Below are positions 1-7,721 of a DNA stretch of 10,236 bases, piece by piece. Position numbers and translations under genes: made by a program. Each line of letters opens with the position of its first letter. The stretch's first letter is position 1. Source of the DNA: JBBIRM01 sp037441765 (GTDB lineage Bacteria; Desulfobacterota; BSN033; UBA1163); assembly GCA_037441765.1 (NCBI GenBank), contig JBBIRM010000098.1, positions 1 through 10,236 of the forward strand. Direction: 5' to 3'. The notes beneath the pieces were generated by a model. It was given only the letters and a program-made list of their open reading frames with translations. It was not told the origin of the DNA and did no database searches.

Positions 1-703
1 CATTGAACCTTAAATTATATCCAACCAACTCATGTTCATATTTCTCTTTCCGACCGTGGTCTCTCAGCATCCGGCAGGTTGTTGCTATTTTCTCATCCGA
101 TGTGACAAGGATCCCACCATCTCCAAAAACCGTCATGTTTTTGGAAGGATAAAAAGAGAAACAGCCACCTATACCAAGGGCTCCTACCCTTGTCCCTTTA
201 AATTTTGCACCATGTGCCTGACAGCAATCTTCGAGGATAAAAATTTCATGACGTTTTGCCAGATCAAGTAAAGCCTCCATATTCGCAGGGTGGCCATACA
301 GATGAACAGGAAGAATACCTTTGATACCCTTTATGCCAGGGATTGAATCTTTTTTCTTTAAAATCATTCCAACATGATTGGGATCCATAGTAAAAGTCTC
401 ATCAATATCGATGAAGATAGGTTTTGCTCCGAGATGTAGAATGGGCTCTATCGTTGGAAATGCAGTATGGGAGGGCACAAGAACACCATCGCCAAGTCCA
501 ACCCCAAGTGCCTTTAGAAAAAGAAAGATGGCCGATGTCCCGGAAGAGGTAAGGATTGCATACTTCACTCCAACAAACTTGGCAAACTCCTCCTCAAAAA
601 GTTTTGACTCTCTCCCTAAAATATACTGGCGGGAATCTATTACTTCCAGAACCTTTTCTTTAATCTCCTGATCCACATAGGGCATAGAAAGTGGAACCTT
701 CAT
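1..703 (-). CDS. DegT/DnrJ/EryC1/StrS family PLP-dependent aminotransferase (3' part outside window)
   Basis: This gene starts at the ATG at 703 and runs off the window edge after about 234 codons with no stop; the family is usually 360-400 residues, so roughly 60% is visible. The predicted protein begins MKVPLSMPYVDQEIKEKVLE and shows the family landmarks: TSSGTSAI (cofactor phosphate site), a PSHTAFPT segment, PVHLYGHP, an EDCCQAHGA segment with the PLP-ring Asp, and SFYPSKNMTVFGDGG, whose Lys188 should form the Schiff base with PLP. It ends in a GYNLRFN segment typical of the region before the small domain. Such enzymes transfer an amino group, usually from glutamate, to a keto sugar bound to a nucleotide. 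A good ribosome site (AGAGGAAAGG) precedes the start, and the oxidoreductase stop lies only 21 bp upstream, which supports a shared pathway. The exact sugar cannot be told from sequence. Confidence 0.93.
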   Translation of the reverse strand, partial: MKVPLSMPYVDQEIKEKVLEVIDSRQYILGRESKLFEEEFAKFVGVKYAILTSSGTSAIFLFLKALGVGLGDGVLVPSHTAFPTIEPILHLGAKPIFIDIDETFTMDPNHVGMILKKKDSIPGIKGIKGILPVHLYGHPANMEALLDLAKRHEIFILEDCCQAHGAKFKGTRVGALGIGGCFSFYPSKNMTVFGDGGILVTSDEKIATTCRMLRDHGRKEKYEHELVGYNLRFN

Positions 704-724
704 CTTTAATCCTTTCCTCTTCGA

Positions 725-1708
725 TCAAAACTTCTTCCAATCAATCTCTATCCTCTCCCCTCTTCGAGAAGATTCATAACAGGCCTCTACAACCTTCAGG
801 GCCTCATAACCTACCTTACCATCAGCCAATGGCTTAGATCGATCTTTAATACAGTTGAGAAAAGCCTTTAACTCTATCAATAGTGGTTCTTCAGTACCAA
901 GGGAAATCTCAGAGACCTTCCCTTCTAAGGCCACTAATCTACCATCTTTCATTTCATACCGATTATCAAAGAAGGAGAGTGAGTTTTTTCTAAAATCACA
1001 ATATAAGCTTCCCCGATCACCAATAATAGAAATATCTCTTCGATGCTCAGGAGGCATATAGCCTGCCTCAACAAATACAAGCTTCTTACCATATTCCAGA
1101 ATCGAGATAGAGGTATCATCGAGAGGTAGGTTGAGATGATGTCTGATAATGGACCTTACTGCTCGAGGGGTTTCATCAAAGAGGAAATTGAAGAGATCGA
1201 AAAAATGGATTGAGTCCGTTTGTGTAACTCCTACATCAGTCCTCGGCCTTTTGAATCCCATGAAGTGACCATAGGCATATTGGATTGAACCAAGAAGCCC
1301 CCCTTCAATTAAGCCCTTCATTTTTATAGAAGCAGGATGGTACCGATAGATATGACCAACCTGAAGAACCAACTCCCTCTCATCGGCCATTGAAATCATC
1401 TCTTTTGCCTCTTGTGAGGTTAAAGCCATCGGTTTCTCCACAAATATATCCTTGCCCTTCTTAAAACAGTCCTTGCTAATGTGAAGATGGCTATTGGCTG
1501 GCGTGACAATATCCACCCCGTCCACATGATCAAGAAAATCCCTATAATCGGTTGAGACGCGGTCTGCCGGAATGAAGAATTCCTCACAGGTTTTTAGCTG
1601 GCTCCGATCCGAATCCACCACATAGAGTTCATCCACTAATTGTGTGAGCGCTTTGAGATGTTTTTTCCCCCATCTTCCCACTCCAATCAATAAAAGTCTC
1701 TTACTCAT
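725..1708 (-). CDS. Gfo/Idh/MocA family NAD(P)-dependent oxidoreductase, probable nucleotide-sugar enzyme
   Basis: The 327-residue protein has an N-terminal Rossmann fold with the dinucleotide-binding motif GVGRWG (residues 9-14), a VTPANSH segment near 69-74 and the hallmark EKP motif at 91-93, where Lys92 is the usual catalytic residue. GHIYRYHPA (118-126) and D165xxH168xxD171 belong to the C-terminal substrate domain of this family, and the length is normal. Members oxidise or reduce hydroxyl groups of sugars, free or nucleotide-linked. The directly following DegT-type aminotransferase makes the classical pair in which a 3-hydroxyl is oxidised and then aminated, as in WbpB/WbpE or WlbA/WlbC; that match is an inference. 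The ATG at 1708 has an AAGGGTGGT ribosome site close upstream and lies 12 bp after the phosphoesterase stop. Substrate and cofactor preference are unknown. Confidence 0.9.
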   Translation of the reverse strand: MSKRLLLIGVGRWGKKHLKALTQLVDELYVVDSDRSQLKTCEEFFIPADRVSTDYRDFLDHVDGVDIVTPANSHLHISKDCFKKGKDIFVEKPMALTSQEAKEMISMADERELVLQVGHIYRYHPASIKMKGLIEGGLLGSIQYAYGHFMGFKRPRTDVGVTQTDSIHFFDLFNFLFDETPRAVRSIIRHHLNLPLDDTSISILEYGKKLVFVEAGYMPPEHRRDISIIGDRGSLYCDFRKNSLSFFDNRYEMKDGRLVALEGKVSEISLGTEEPLLIELKAFLNCIKDRSKPLADGKVGYEALKVVEACYESSRRGERIEIDWKKF

Positions 1709-1720
1709 TCATGACCACCC

Positions 1721-2782
1721 TTAAAGTTTTTTTATTTCTTTTTTTAGAGATTCGATAGAAAAGAAAAAGGAACAGATCCCCGAAGCCAAGAAAATGATCA
1801 TCACAACATAGAGAACCCAAATCCTATTCTGAACAGTAGGAAAGAGTTGTGTGAATACCCAGTTTTCGAAAGATTTCTCGAAACCGAAGCCTCCTCCTAA
1901 GACTAACAAATTTTCGCTAATTATATGCTCATCGACAGTAACTTTCAATATATGGTGAAATTTCCCCCATTCGGATTGTCTTTTCTTTAAGCGACCTCCA
2001 CCTCCAGCGACGACCAAGTTCACTCCCTTTCTCTCACCTCTCCAATAACCATGATAATGCCCAAAAAAACAAGTCGTTACCTTATAAGTTTCTAAAATAG
2101 AAAAAAATTCTTCTTCGTTTGGAAGTGATCCCGTGAGAAACTCTTCTACCCCTTTGGGCGGATAGTGGATAAAGACGAAAATATACTTGCTACTTTTCCC
2201 CTTTTTAGACAGGACTTTACGAAGGTAATTTAGATAACGGCTCGGATTCATCGGATCGACCTCCGTGAGTATGAAAAGGCAATGATTGAAAATGAAATCG
2301 AAGTTTCTTGCCCCATAAAGGGAATCGAAAACTTCTTTTGTTACTCTTCGTTCTTTCTCCTTTACGATTTTGGAAGTATAATCGATATCATGATTTCCAG
2401 GCACAAGGAAGACAGGAAAAGGGGGCCTTATTTCGTAGATCATTTCCATCAGGAAGAAGCGGTGACCCCAGATATCTGGCTTTTTAACTAAATCTCCTAA
2501 ATGGATCACAAAAGAAAATCTTCCATTCCTTAATGCCTTTTTAATTAAGATCTCTCCTCTCTCGCCACCCTCGGTATCTCCGATAACTAAAAAAGAGAAT
2601 GGAAATCCATTCTCCTTCAATGCCTTGACATGAGCAGTCTTGTTTCCGATCAAATGGTCAGAAGGAATGGCCTGAAAATTCCAATACAATCTGATCACCC
2701 ATCCTGAAAGAAAGGCAAAGAATAAAAGAATGAAAGTAGAGAGTAACAAAATTAAAACTTTTCTTTTCGCTTTTAAAATCAT
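1721..2782 (-). CDS. Membrane-anchored calcineurin-like metallophosphoesterase
   Basis: This protein of about 353 residues has a phosphoesterase domain between two membrane spans (about 9-32 and 321-342). The metal-site blocks are in order: GDTEGG (Asp69), HLGDLV (Asp97), GNHD (129-132), FIHYPP (His206) and GHYH (241-244). The first block departs from the usual GDxH, with Glu71 where His is expected, so metal site 1 may be altered. A basic KAKRK stretch before the first span suggests a cytoplasmic N-terminus and an extracytoplasmic catalytic domain. A GTG codon at 2806 would add eight residues, but GAGGGGGAGG at 2795-2804 is a strong ribosome site for the ATG at 2782, so the later start is chosen. 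It sits between a lipid-linked sugar transferase and sugar-modifying enzymes, which suggests action on an envelope phosphate ester; the real substrate cannot be read from sequence. Confidence 0.85.
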   Translation of the reverse strand: MILKAKRKVLILLLSTFILLFFAFLSGWVIRLYWNFQAIPSDHLIGNKTAHVKALKENGFPFSFLVIGDTEGGERGEILIKKALRNGRFSFVIHLGDLVKKPDIWGHRFFLMEMIYEIRPPFPVFLVPGNHDIDYTSKIVKEKERRVTKEVFDSLYGARNFDFIFNHCLFILTEVDPMNPSRYLNYLRKVLSKKGKSSKYIFVFIHYPPKGVEEFLTGSLPNEEEFFSILETYKVTTCFFGHYHGYWRGERKGVNLVVAGGGGRLKKRQSEWGKFHHILKVTVDEHIISENLLVLGGGFGFEKSFENWVFTQLFPTVQNRIWVLYVVMIIFLASGICSFFFSIESLKKEIKKL

Positions 2783-2794
2783 ATTCTTATTTAT

Positions 2795-2804
2795 CCTCCC
2801 CCTC
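2795..2804 (-). promoter_or_regulatory. Ribosome binding site that fixes the phosphoesterase start
   Basis: On the minus strand this reads GAGGGGGAGG and ends 12 bases before the ATG at 2782. The upstream GTG at 2806 has only AT-rich sequence before it, and its own first codons would overlap this purine run. The spacing is slightly long but the site favours the ATG. Confidence 0.6.
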
Positions 2805-2839
2805 ACTATTTTTATTCTTTCAGAAAAATTATGCGAACT

Positions 2840-4447
2840 TCACCGGTTTGAAATTAGGACATAATTCCAGTGTCCCACCTTTGCCTGGTCAATAGGATCC
2901 ATCTCAATTCCTGTATCTCTTTTTAGCCTATCAAACATTTCAGCAAGAATTACGATGAATACTCGATTGGATGAGCAAAAAACCTCTCTGAACCGATCCG
3001 TAGTTGCTATCTCTTCGATGTAAGGCTGCTTTGTATAATAGATCAAGCCATTTGACTTAAACCAAAAAGTCTTAATTTCATCTCCAGTCTCCATTCTTTT
3101 GAGAATCCTTTCAGAAAATGTCTTTATCGACCTTTGAGGATTAAGTCTTTGTGGAAGGGAAAAAGAGAGATGAAGATGAAAAATAGTAAAAACCACAACA
3201 AGGCTTATGAACGATTCCCATCTCTTCTCTCCTATAAACAAAATTAAGGAAAGGATGGTCCCTGATAACAGAAAGAAAAAAATTGAAATTCCATAGGACC
3301 GATATTCTATAAAAGATGGATAAAACTTTTCTGGAATTCCTAATAAAAGAATAAGGAAGCCAATAAAAAATAGGAAGGCAAGCAAGGTAAGCCCAAGAAT
3401 AATTCCTTTCCTTCTTTCTAAAAATCGTAATGTGTAATCCCAAAACATTCCAACCATCATAGCGGAAGCTGGATAAAGTGGAAGAATATAGTTATCCTTC
3501 TTCCCCCTGGAGAGGGTAAAAAAAAGGAAAATTAAAATGAACCAGAGGAAAAGAAATAAAAATTCCTTTCTCTTCTCAATTTTTTTCTTTAATCCAAAAA
3601 TGAAAGAGGTAGGTAAAAAAACAATCCAAGGGAAGAATTCTAAGGGGAAACGAATAAAATAAAAGTAGAGCGGTTTTGGGTGAAAATGTTTCCCTCCCTC
3701 GACATAGGTTCCTATCGCTTGTTTAAAAAGAATCCAGTGAATGTATTCTTTCCCTCCAAAGCAGGAGGCTGGAACCCACCATATCAAAACCAAAATAACA
3801 GAAAGAAGAATCGCCCAGAGAAGTTCACGGCACCAAAATTTCTTCAATTTTTTTTGAAAAAACGTGAAAATAAGAAAAATCGGGATGGGTAGATAGGCCA
3901 CTGGTCCTTTCGTTAAGACCCCAAACCCCATAAAAAGACCTGCTAAAAGGTAATTCCTCTTTCGTCTTTCATCCTCCTCAAGACCACAAAAAAAATAGTA
4001 AAGAGCCAAGGCGAAGAGGAGCGTCAGGAGAGAATCAAACATCACCCAGCGGGAAATCGCTGGGAAAAAAATACAAGTGGCAAGAATGAGGCCTGATAAA
4101 AAACCGACTGTCTTATTGAAAAGTCTTTTTCCGAAAAAGAATGTCAAGATAACGGTGCCAAGCCCAGATAAGGCCGAGGGAAGGCGGTTTACAAACTCCG
4201 AATCCTCCCCTAAAAAGAAAATGAATAGATTGACCAACCAGAAATAGAGAGGAGGTTTTTCTGCATAGATTTCCCCATTGAGGTGAGGTAAGATCCAATT
4301 CCCACCCTCTCTCATCTCCCGGGCTACTACTGCATAACGTGTTTCATCGGGTTCCCAGAGGTCTCTGGCTCCGAGTTGAAACAGAAAAAGAAGAATTCCT
4401 AAGGAGAATAAAATAGGAAAATAATATTTTTTTAATTCAAGTCCCAT
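2840..4447 (-). CDS. GT39/ArnT-like polytopic glycosyltransferase (polyprenyl-phosphate sugar dependent)
   Basis: The 535-residue protein is a multi-span membrane protein of the PMT/ArnT superfamily. After a first span (about 9-27) comes the diagnostic first periplasmic loop, RDLWEPDETRYAVVAREM, with the acidic pair Asp34-Glu35 expected to serve as catalytic and metal residues. It is followed by GNWILPHLNGEIYAEKPPLYFW, a very typical ArnT-like segment. About ten further hydrophobic spans follow, then a short soluble C-terminal part from roughly 440. Family members transfer a sugar from a polyprenyl phosphate donor to lipid A, other glycolipids or proteins on the outer face of the inner membrane. 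The start overlaps the preceding VTT gene by 11 bp (AGAGGGAAATC precedes the ATG), implying translational coupling. The neighbouring amino-sugar enzymes could supply the donor, but the acceptor is not known, so the symbol arnT is not assigned. Confidence 0.92.
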   Translation of the reverse strand: MGLELKKYYFPILFSLGILLFLFQLGARDLWEPDETRYAVVAREMREGGNWILPHLNGEIYAEKPPLYFWLVNLFIFFLGEDSEFVNRLPSALSGLGTVILTFFFGKRLFNKTVGFLSGLILATCIFFPAISRWVMFDSLLTLLFALALYYFFCGLEEDERRKRNYLLAGLFMGFGVLTKGPVAYLPIPIFLIFTFFQKKLKKFWCRELLWAILLSVILVLIWWVPASCFGGKEYIHWILFKQAIGTYVEGGKHFHPKPLYFYFIRFPLEFFPWIVFLPTSFIFGLKKKIEKRKEFLFLFLWFILIFLFFTLSRGKKDNYILPLYPASAMMVGMFWDYTLRFLERRKGIILGLTLLAFLFFIGFLILLLGIPEKFYPSFIEYRSYGISIFFFLLSGTILSLILFIGEKRWESFISLVVVFTIFHLHLSFSLPQRLNPQRSIKTFSERILKRMETGDEIKTFWFKSNGLIYYTKQPYIEEIATTDRFREVFCSSNRVFIVILAEMFDRLKRDTGIEMDPIDQAKVGHWNYVLISNR

Positions 4448-5168
4448 GATTTCCCTCTTTATCAGCAGTCAGGGTTTCCTTTTGCAATTGGGCAAGTAGT
4501 TTTGAATGGTGATAAAGGTATTGTAGTCCGATATAAACAAAAAGAAGAAATCCTATGACAAGAGCGATATAGAGGGGTATCTTTTCTATATTTATATTGA
4601 ATGTGCCACTGGCGATCAGTGTAAATGGGATGGCCTCGGGCAGAATACCAAGGGCCGAACCTATCAGAAAGTGATGATGCCGAATGGGCAATAGTCCCAT
4701 TAGAAAATTGATTATCAGCCCACTCATGGGAATTTGACGAACAGCAAATACAAGCATTGCGGTGGAATGTCCGTAAAAGTATCCTTTTAGACGTTCAACA
4801 GTTGGCCAGCGTCGGAGGACAAAATCCCTTCCACCCCATCGTACAAACAGAAATAGTGCATAATAACCTGCCAAGGTTGGCAATTGGGTCCATAGTAAAC
4901 CTTGCCAGAATCCAAATGCAAAACCACCGATGGGGCAGAATAAGAGTCGTGGCATGCCCGAGGCCACAAGCATAAAGACGATCCCCATCCACACCGCAGG
5001 CCCTTTCCATCCCAATGAGAACAACCACAATTTGATGCGTTGGATGTCTCCAAGATATTTCCGAACAGGTATAACGGAGAGCAGAAGAAATAGCCCTGCC
5101 ACTACTCCCAGCATGAGGACCGGCTTTAAAAGGAAATTGGTAATTTGTGATTTCTCAGTTTGTATCAT
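4437..5168 (-). CDS. VTT-domain (TVP38/TMEM64, DedA-like) membrane protein
   Basis: The 243-residue protein has an N-terminal span (about 13-34), a glycine-rich GGFAFGFWQG stretch (81-90) and the signature F141xxR144xxP147 followed by Asn154 and Gly158 in FAVRQIPMSGLIINFLMG, the recognised core of the VTT (SNARE-associated, PF09335) fold. A further span near 197-218 and a charged cytoplasmic tail follow. Proteins of this superfamily are thought to be lipid scramblases or transporters; DedA relatives flip undecaprenyl phosphate or phosphatidylethanolamine. Its 11-bp overlap with the glycosyltransferase gene, which is expected to leave free polyprenyl phosphate outside, would fit carrier recycling, but that is inference. 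The ribosome site (GGAAAG well upstream of the ATG) is weak. The YdjX/YdjZ-like subgroup is more likely than true DedA. Confidence 0.87.
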   Translation of the reverse strand: MIQTEKSQITNFLLKPVLMLGVVAGLFLLLSVIPVRKYLGDIQRIKLWLFSLGWKGPAVWMGIVFMLVASGMPRLLFCPIGGFAFGFWQGLLWTQLPTLAGYYALFLFVRWGGRDFVLRRWPTVERLKGYFYGHSTAMLVFAVRQIPMSGLIINFLMGLLPIRHHHFLIGSALGILPEAIPFTLIASGTFNINIEKIPLYIALVIGFLLFVYIGLQYLYHHSKLLAQLQKETLTADKEGNHGT

Positions 5169-5230
5169 ACTTTTAATCTATTCTTTCCATCTTTCTGTAA
5201 ATAAATCGTTTCAAAATATCTTTTAGGGTT

Positions 5231-5794
5231 TTAACCGAGCCATTTATCAATTAGCTCCTTGACAATGTAAGGCAATAATAAAAATAAGGATGGAAACTCA
5301 ACGAAGATAGACTGACAGAAATAATCATTCATCAATCCTAAATTTTTAAAATTTAAGTCCCAGGGAAACCATCGTGGGACTTTCTCCATATATCTAAGAT
5401 ATGCTTCACCGAACTTTTCAAAGAGATGTCCTTCTTCATATCGAACTGCAATGGAATAGATGCCAAAACAATAAGAAAACGCAATCGGAACAAGCCAAAG
5501 GAGTTCTGAAATAATAATCAATCCCAGACAAATGAGGATGTTCCCTAAGTAGATAGGATTTCTTACAAAGGAGTATGGGCCGGTAGTCGTCAGATATTTC
5601 TTAACCTTTAAACGGTAGTGCAAATGTTGTTGGGCCCAGACCCGAAGGAAAATTCCAAAAAAGAAGACTGTTAATCCTAATGGCCAGATTACATCATCCA
5701 TTTCTGTTTCAAAGGAAAAGCAGAAAAGTGAAAAAATAATTGGTATGGGAATGAGGAAGCCCCTCAGACGGAAAGCACACTGGGTAATGGACAT
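5231..5794 (-). CDS. Isoprenylcysteine carboxyl methyltransferase-like (PEMT/ICMT family) membrane methyltransferase
   Basis: The protein of about 187 residues has several membrane spans and the compact SAM-binding signature of this family: TTGPYSFVRNPIYLG (about 70-84), then RYEEGHLFEKFGEAYLRYMEKVPRW (about 118-142), with the acidic EE pair and FGExYxxY. Bacterial members methylate small or lipidic substrates at the membrane; phospholipid and isoprenoid substrates are known in relatives, and none is assignable here. A TTG codon five codons upstream (5809) also keeps the frame open; neither start has a convincing ribosome site, and the ATG at 5794 is preferred by codon type. The C-terminal 40 residues beyond the family core are hydrophobic and less typical. 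It is 62 bp upstream of the VTT gene in the same direction and may share its transcript. Confidence 0.82.
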   Translation of the reverse strand: MSITQCAFRLRGFLIPIPIIFSLFCFSFETEMDDVIWPLGLTVFFFGIFLRVWAQQHLHYRLKVKKYLTTTGPYSFVRNPIYLGNILICLGLIIISELLWLVPIAFSYCFGIYSIAVRYEEGHLFEKFGEAYLRYMEKVPRWFPWDLNFKNLGLMNDYFCQSIFVEFPSLFLLLPYIVKELIDKWLG

Positions 5795-5912
5795 CTTAAC
5801 TTGAAACAATAACCACTAAAGATTAAAAGGAGATTAAATCAAAATGAAGATTTCTTAACTTCGGGCTTAGGTAAGATCGTAAATCATTCTTCTGGCTATC
5901 CGATAAGGGGAA

Positions 5913-6203
5913 TCAAGACACTGAAGGTTTGTTAGGGAATGATTCAACTTTATCTTTTGACTTTGAAGATTCAGGCTCTGTGGAAGAACTAATCTCTTCA
6001 ATCAAGTTTGGAAGTTTGTCCCTTGAGTCATTAAACTCCTTTTCCTCTTCCTCAAAACTATTCCTTACCTCCTCGGTCGCCTTTTTGAATTCCCTCAGCG
6101 CTTTTCCAAAGGATTTAGCAAGTTCTGGAATTTTATTGGGCCCAAATAAAATTAGGGCAATCACTAAAATAACGAGTAATTCTTGAAATCCAATATCAAA
6201 CAT
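5913..6203 (-). CDS. tatB: Sec-independent (twin-arginine) translocase TatA/TatB-type subunit
   Basis: The 96-residue protein begins MFDIGFQELL, a close match to the start of TatB proteins, with Glu8 at the position typical of TatB. It has one membrane span (about 6-20), then Phe20-Gly21-Pro22 and the amphipathic helix KIPELAKSFGKALREFKKA. An acidic, Glu/Ser-rich tail follows. The FG pair after the span is more TatA-like, so this could be a second TatA or a dual-function protein; calling it TatB rests on the N-terminus, the longer tail and its place after tatA. Its start lies nine bases after the tatA stop, so the two are surely co-transcribed. No tatC is in the window. Confidence 0.8.
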   Translation of the reverse strand: MFDIGFQELLVILVIALILFGPNKIPELAKSFGKALREFKKATEEVRNSFEEEEKEFNDSRDKLPNLIEEISSSTEPESSKSKDKVESFPNKPSVS

Positions 6204-6212
6204 AAATTAGGC

Positions 6213-6413
6213 TCAACTTTTAAATTTTTCCTTATGATCTTTTTCACTCTTTCCTACAGAGGTAGTAATTTCTTCTTTTTCTCGGGTCGACTTTTTGAAG
6301 TTTCGGATGGCCTTTCCAAGGTTTTCTCCAATCTGTGGAAGTTTGCCCGCACCGAAGATTATCAATACGATGACAAAGATAACCATCAACTCTGGCATTC
6401 CAACGCTTCCCAT
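6213..6413 (-). CDS. tatA: Twin-arginine translocase subunit TatA
   Basis: The 66-residue protein is a standard TatA: a short N-terminal segment, one membrane span (about 8-20), the FG motif at Phe20-Gly21, then the amphipathic helix GKLPQIGENLGKAIRNFKKS and a highly charged tail. TatA oligomers form the protein-conducting element for folded proteins carrying a twin-arginine signal. Glu8 replaces the polar residue usual in E. coli TatA. A clear ribosome site (AAGGAGAATAAA) precedes the ATG at 6413. It begins 78 bp after the decarboxylase beta subunit stop, close enough to be in the same transcript, although an independent promoter in that gap cannot be excluded. Confidence 0.88.
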   Translation of the reverse strand: MGSVGMPELMVIFVIVLIIFGAGKLPQIGENLGKAIRNFKKSTREKEEITTSVGKSEKDHKEKFKS

Positions 6414-6491
6414 TTTATTCTCCTTAATATCTCTTGTGAAGTCCCCTTTGGGAAATGAATCTTCATTACCTCATTACCAACTTCTCTGAAA

Positions 6492-7694
6492 TTACCGCAG
6501 GAGACCCACATAGATCCCCGCGAGGATCGCGGTAGTAATTACACCAGCCACATTCGGCCCCATGGCGAAAGGAAGAATGATTGCCTGTTTATTGACAGCA
6601 AAGGCGCTTTTTTGGGCAACCTTAGCCGTCGTAGGCACACAGGATACGCCGGCTATGCCGATTAAGGGATTAATCTTTCCCCTGGAGACTTTATAGGCAA
6701 TCAGCCCAGCAATAATGCCACCCATCCCAGACAATAACAATGCAATCATCCCTAAAACCAGGATTTTAATAATTCGGGGATCAATGACCACATAAAAGCT
6801 CAATAATGCACCGAGGACAAAACCAAGAAAGAAGCTTGAACCGGTAAGCACCACTTCATCAAGAAATTTCCGGTAGCGGGAAAGATTGGCCTCTCTAACC
6901 ATGACCCCAATAAAGAAGGAGGCAAAGAGTGGTGAGGCCACAGGAAAAAGCAGTGATAGTACCGCAGCTGATATCACTGAGAAAGTAAGTTTCTTCTTGG
7001 GCGAAACTTTTTGAATCGAATGTAAATCAATTTTGATCCCATGTAGCCTTTTAGGTATCAGCAGTTTAATCATATATGGGTAAATTGCATAGGTGACACT
7101 TAAATAGACATAGGCCACTACTGAAATTGGGACAAAAAGATGTTTTGCTAATTCCAAAGAGGTGAAGAGGACCATTGGGCCATCATCCCCTCCAACAATG
7201 GCAATAGAAGCGGCTTCTTTGTAAGAAAAGCCAAAGGCCACTGCGAGCGGAAATGTAAGAATCGAACCCAATTCAGAGGCCATAGCGATCAGCATGCTGG
7301 TCATAGGCCTTGCGATGAGGTAATCCAAAGGAGTGATCACTCCGATACCCATGAATATCAGACAGGCGATTAAGCCATTCGAAAACATGAGGTTATAGAT
7401 AGGTTGCAAGAAGAAGATCTGCATGCTGTTCACAACTTCCTCGGGATTGGTCAACATCGGGTCTAAAAAAAGGTTTGCCAATTTACCTTCAATGGTTAAG
7501 GTAGCGCCATTAACCAAGATCATGGCTAAGCCCATTGGCATAAGGACCATAGGGTCAAGAAGATTTTTACCGCTGAGATATACAAGAAGGAAACCCATGG
7601 CCATAAGGCCTAAACGAATCACAATGGTCTGGATATCCATCTGTCCAAAAGTAGAGATTCCTTCAAAAATTTTGGTGATCTGATCCATCAACAT
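6492..7694 (-). CDS. Sodium ion-translocating decarboxylase beta subunit (OadB/GcdB/MmdB family)
   Basis: The 400-residue protein is a polytopic member of the family that couples decarboxylation of a carboxybiotin to sodium export. Clear landmarks are GIGVITPLDYLIARP (116-130), ELGSILTFPLAVAFGFSYKEAASIAIVGGDDGP (141-173), NPLIGIAGVSCVP (342-354) and FAMGPNVAGVI (376-386). By alignment from memory with Klebsiella OadB, Asp203 corresponds to Asp171, Tyr229 to Tyr197, Asn373 to Asn342, Gly377 to Gly346 and Ser382 to Ser351. Arg389 is replaced by Lys358, the usual GGADGPT reads GGDDGPM, and the usual His before AMGPN is Phe. The ion-site core is thus mostly kept. No alpha (carboxyltransferase) or biotin-carrier subunit lies nearby. 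A strong AAGGAG site precedes the ATG at 7694, 27 bp after the unknown 213-residue gene. Substrate (oxaloacetate, glutaconyl-CoA, methylmalonyl-CoA or malonate) cannot be assigned. Confidence 0.92.
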   Translation of the reverse strand: MLMDQITKIFEGISTFGQMDIQTIVIRLGLMAMGFLLVYLSGKNLLDPMVLMPMGLAMILVNGATLTIEGKLANLFLDPMLTNPEEVVNSMQIFFLQPIYNLMFSNGLIACLIFMGIGVITPLDYLIARPMTSMLIAMASELGSILTFPLAVAFGFSYKEAASIAIVGGDDGPMVLFTSLELAKHLFVPISVVAYVYLSVTYAIYPYMIKLLIPKRLHGIKIDLHSIQKVSPKKKLTFSVISAAVLSLLFPVASPLFASFFIGVMVREANLSRYRKFLDEVVLTGSSFFLGFVLGALLSFYVVIDPRIIKILVLGMIALLLSGMGGIIAGLIAYKVSRGKINPLIGIAGVSCVPTTAKVAQKSAFAVNKQAIILPFAMGPNVAGVITTAILAGIYVGLLR

Positions 7695-7721
7695 ATTTAA
7701 ACTCCTTGACCCTTATGATCT

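Noticed and set aside
4787..5053. Alternative 77- and 88-residue minus-strand ORFs and a plus-strand ORF inside the VTT gene
   Set aside because: They lie wholly within a gene with clear VTT motifs and show no domain or ribosome site of their own.
5847..5858. The 12-mer AAGATTTCTTAA upstream of the methyltransferase gene, repeated at 8939-8950, as a shared operator
   Set aside because: The second copy lies within the last codons of the kinase gene, both regions are AT-rich and only two copies exist, so chance is the simpler reading.
6441..6453. CCCAAAGGGG hairpin between the beta subunit and tatA genes as a terminator
   Set aside because: The stem is three to four pairs and no T-run follows on the minus strand, so termination is unlikely.
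6463..6478. Two tandem copies of TCATTACC upstream of tatA
   Set aside because: It is only an eight-base duplication in a 78-bp gap, with no nearby promoter elements or further copies to support a binding site.
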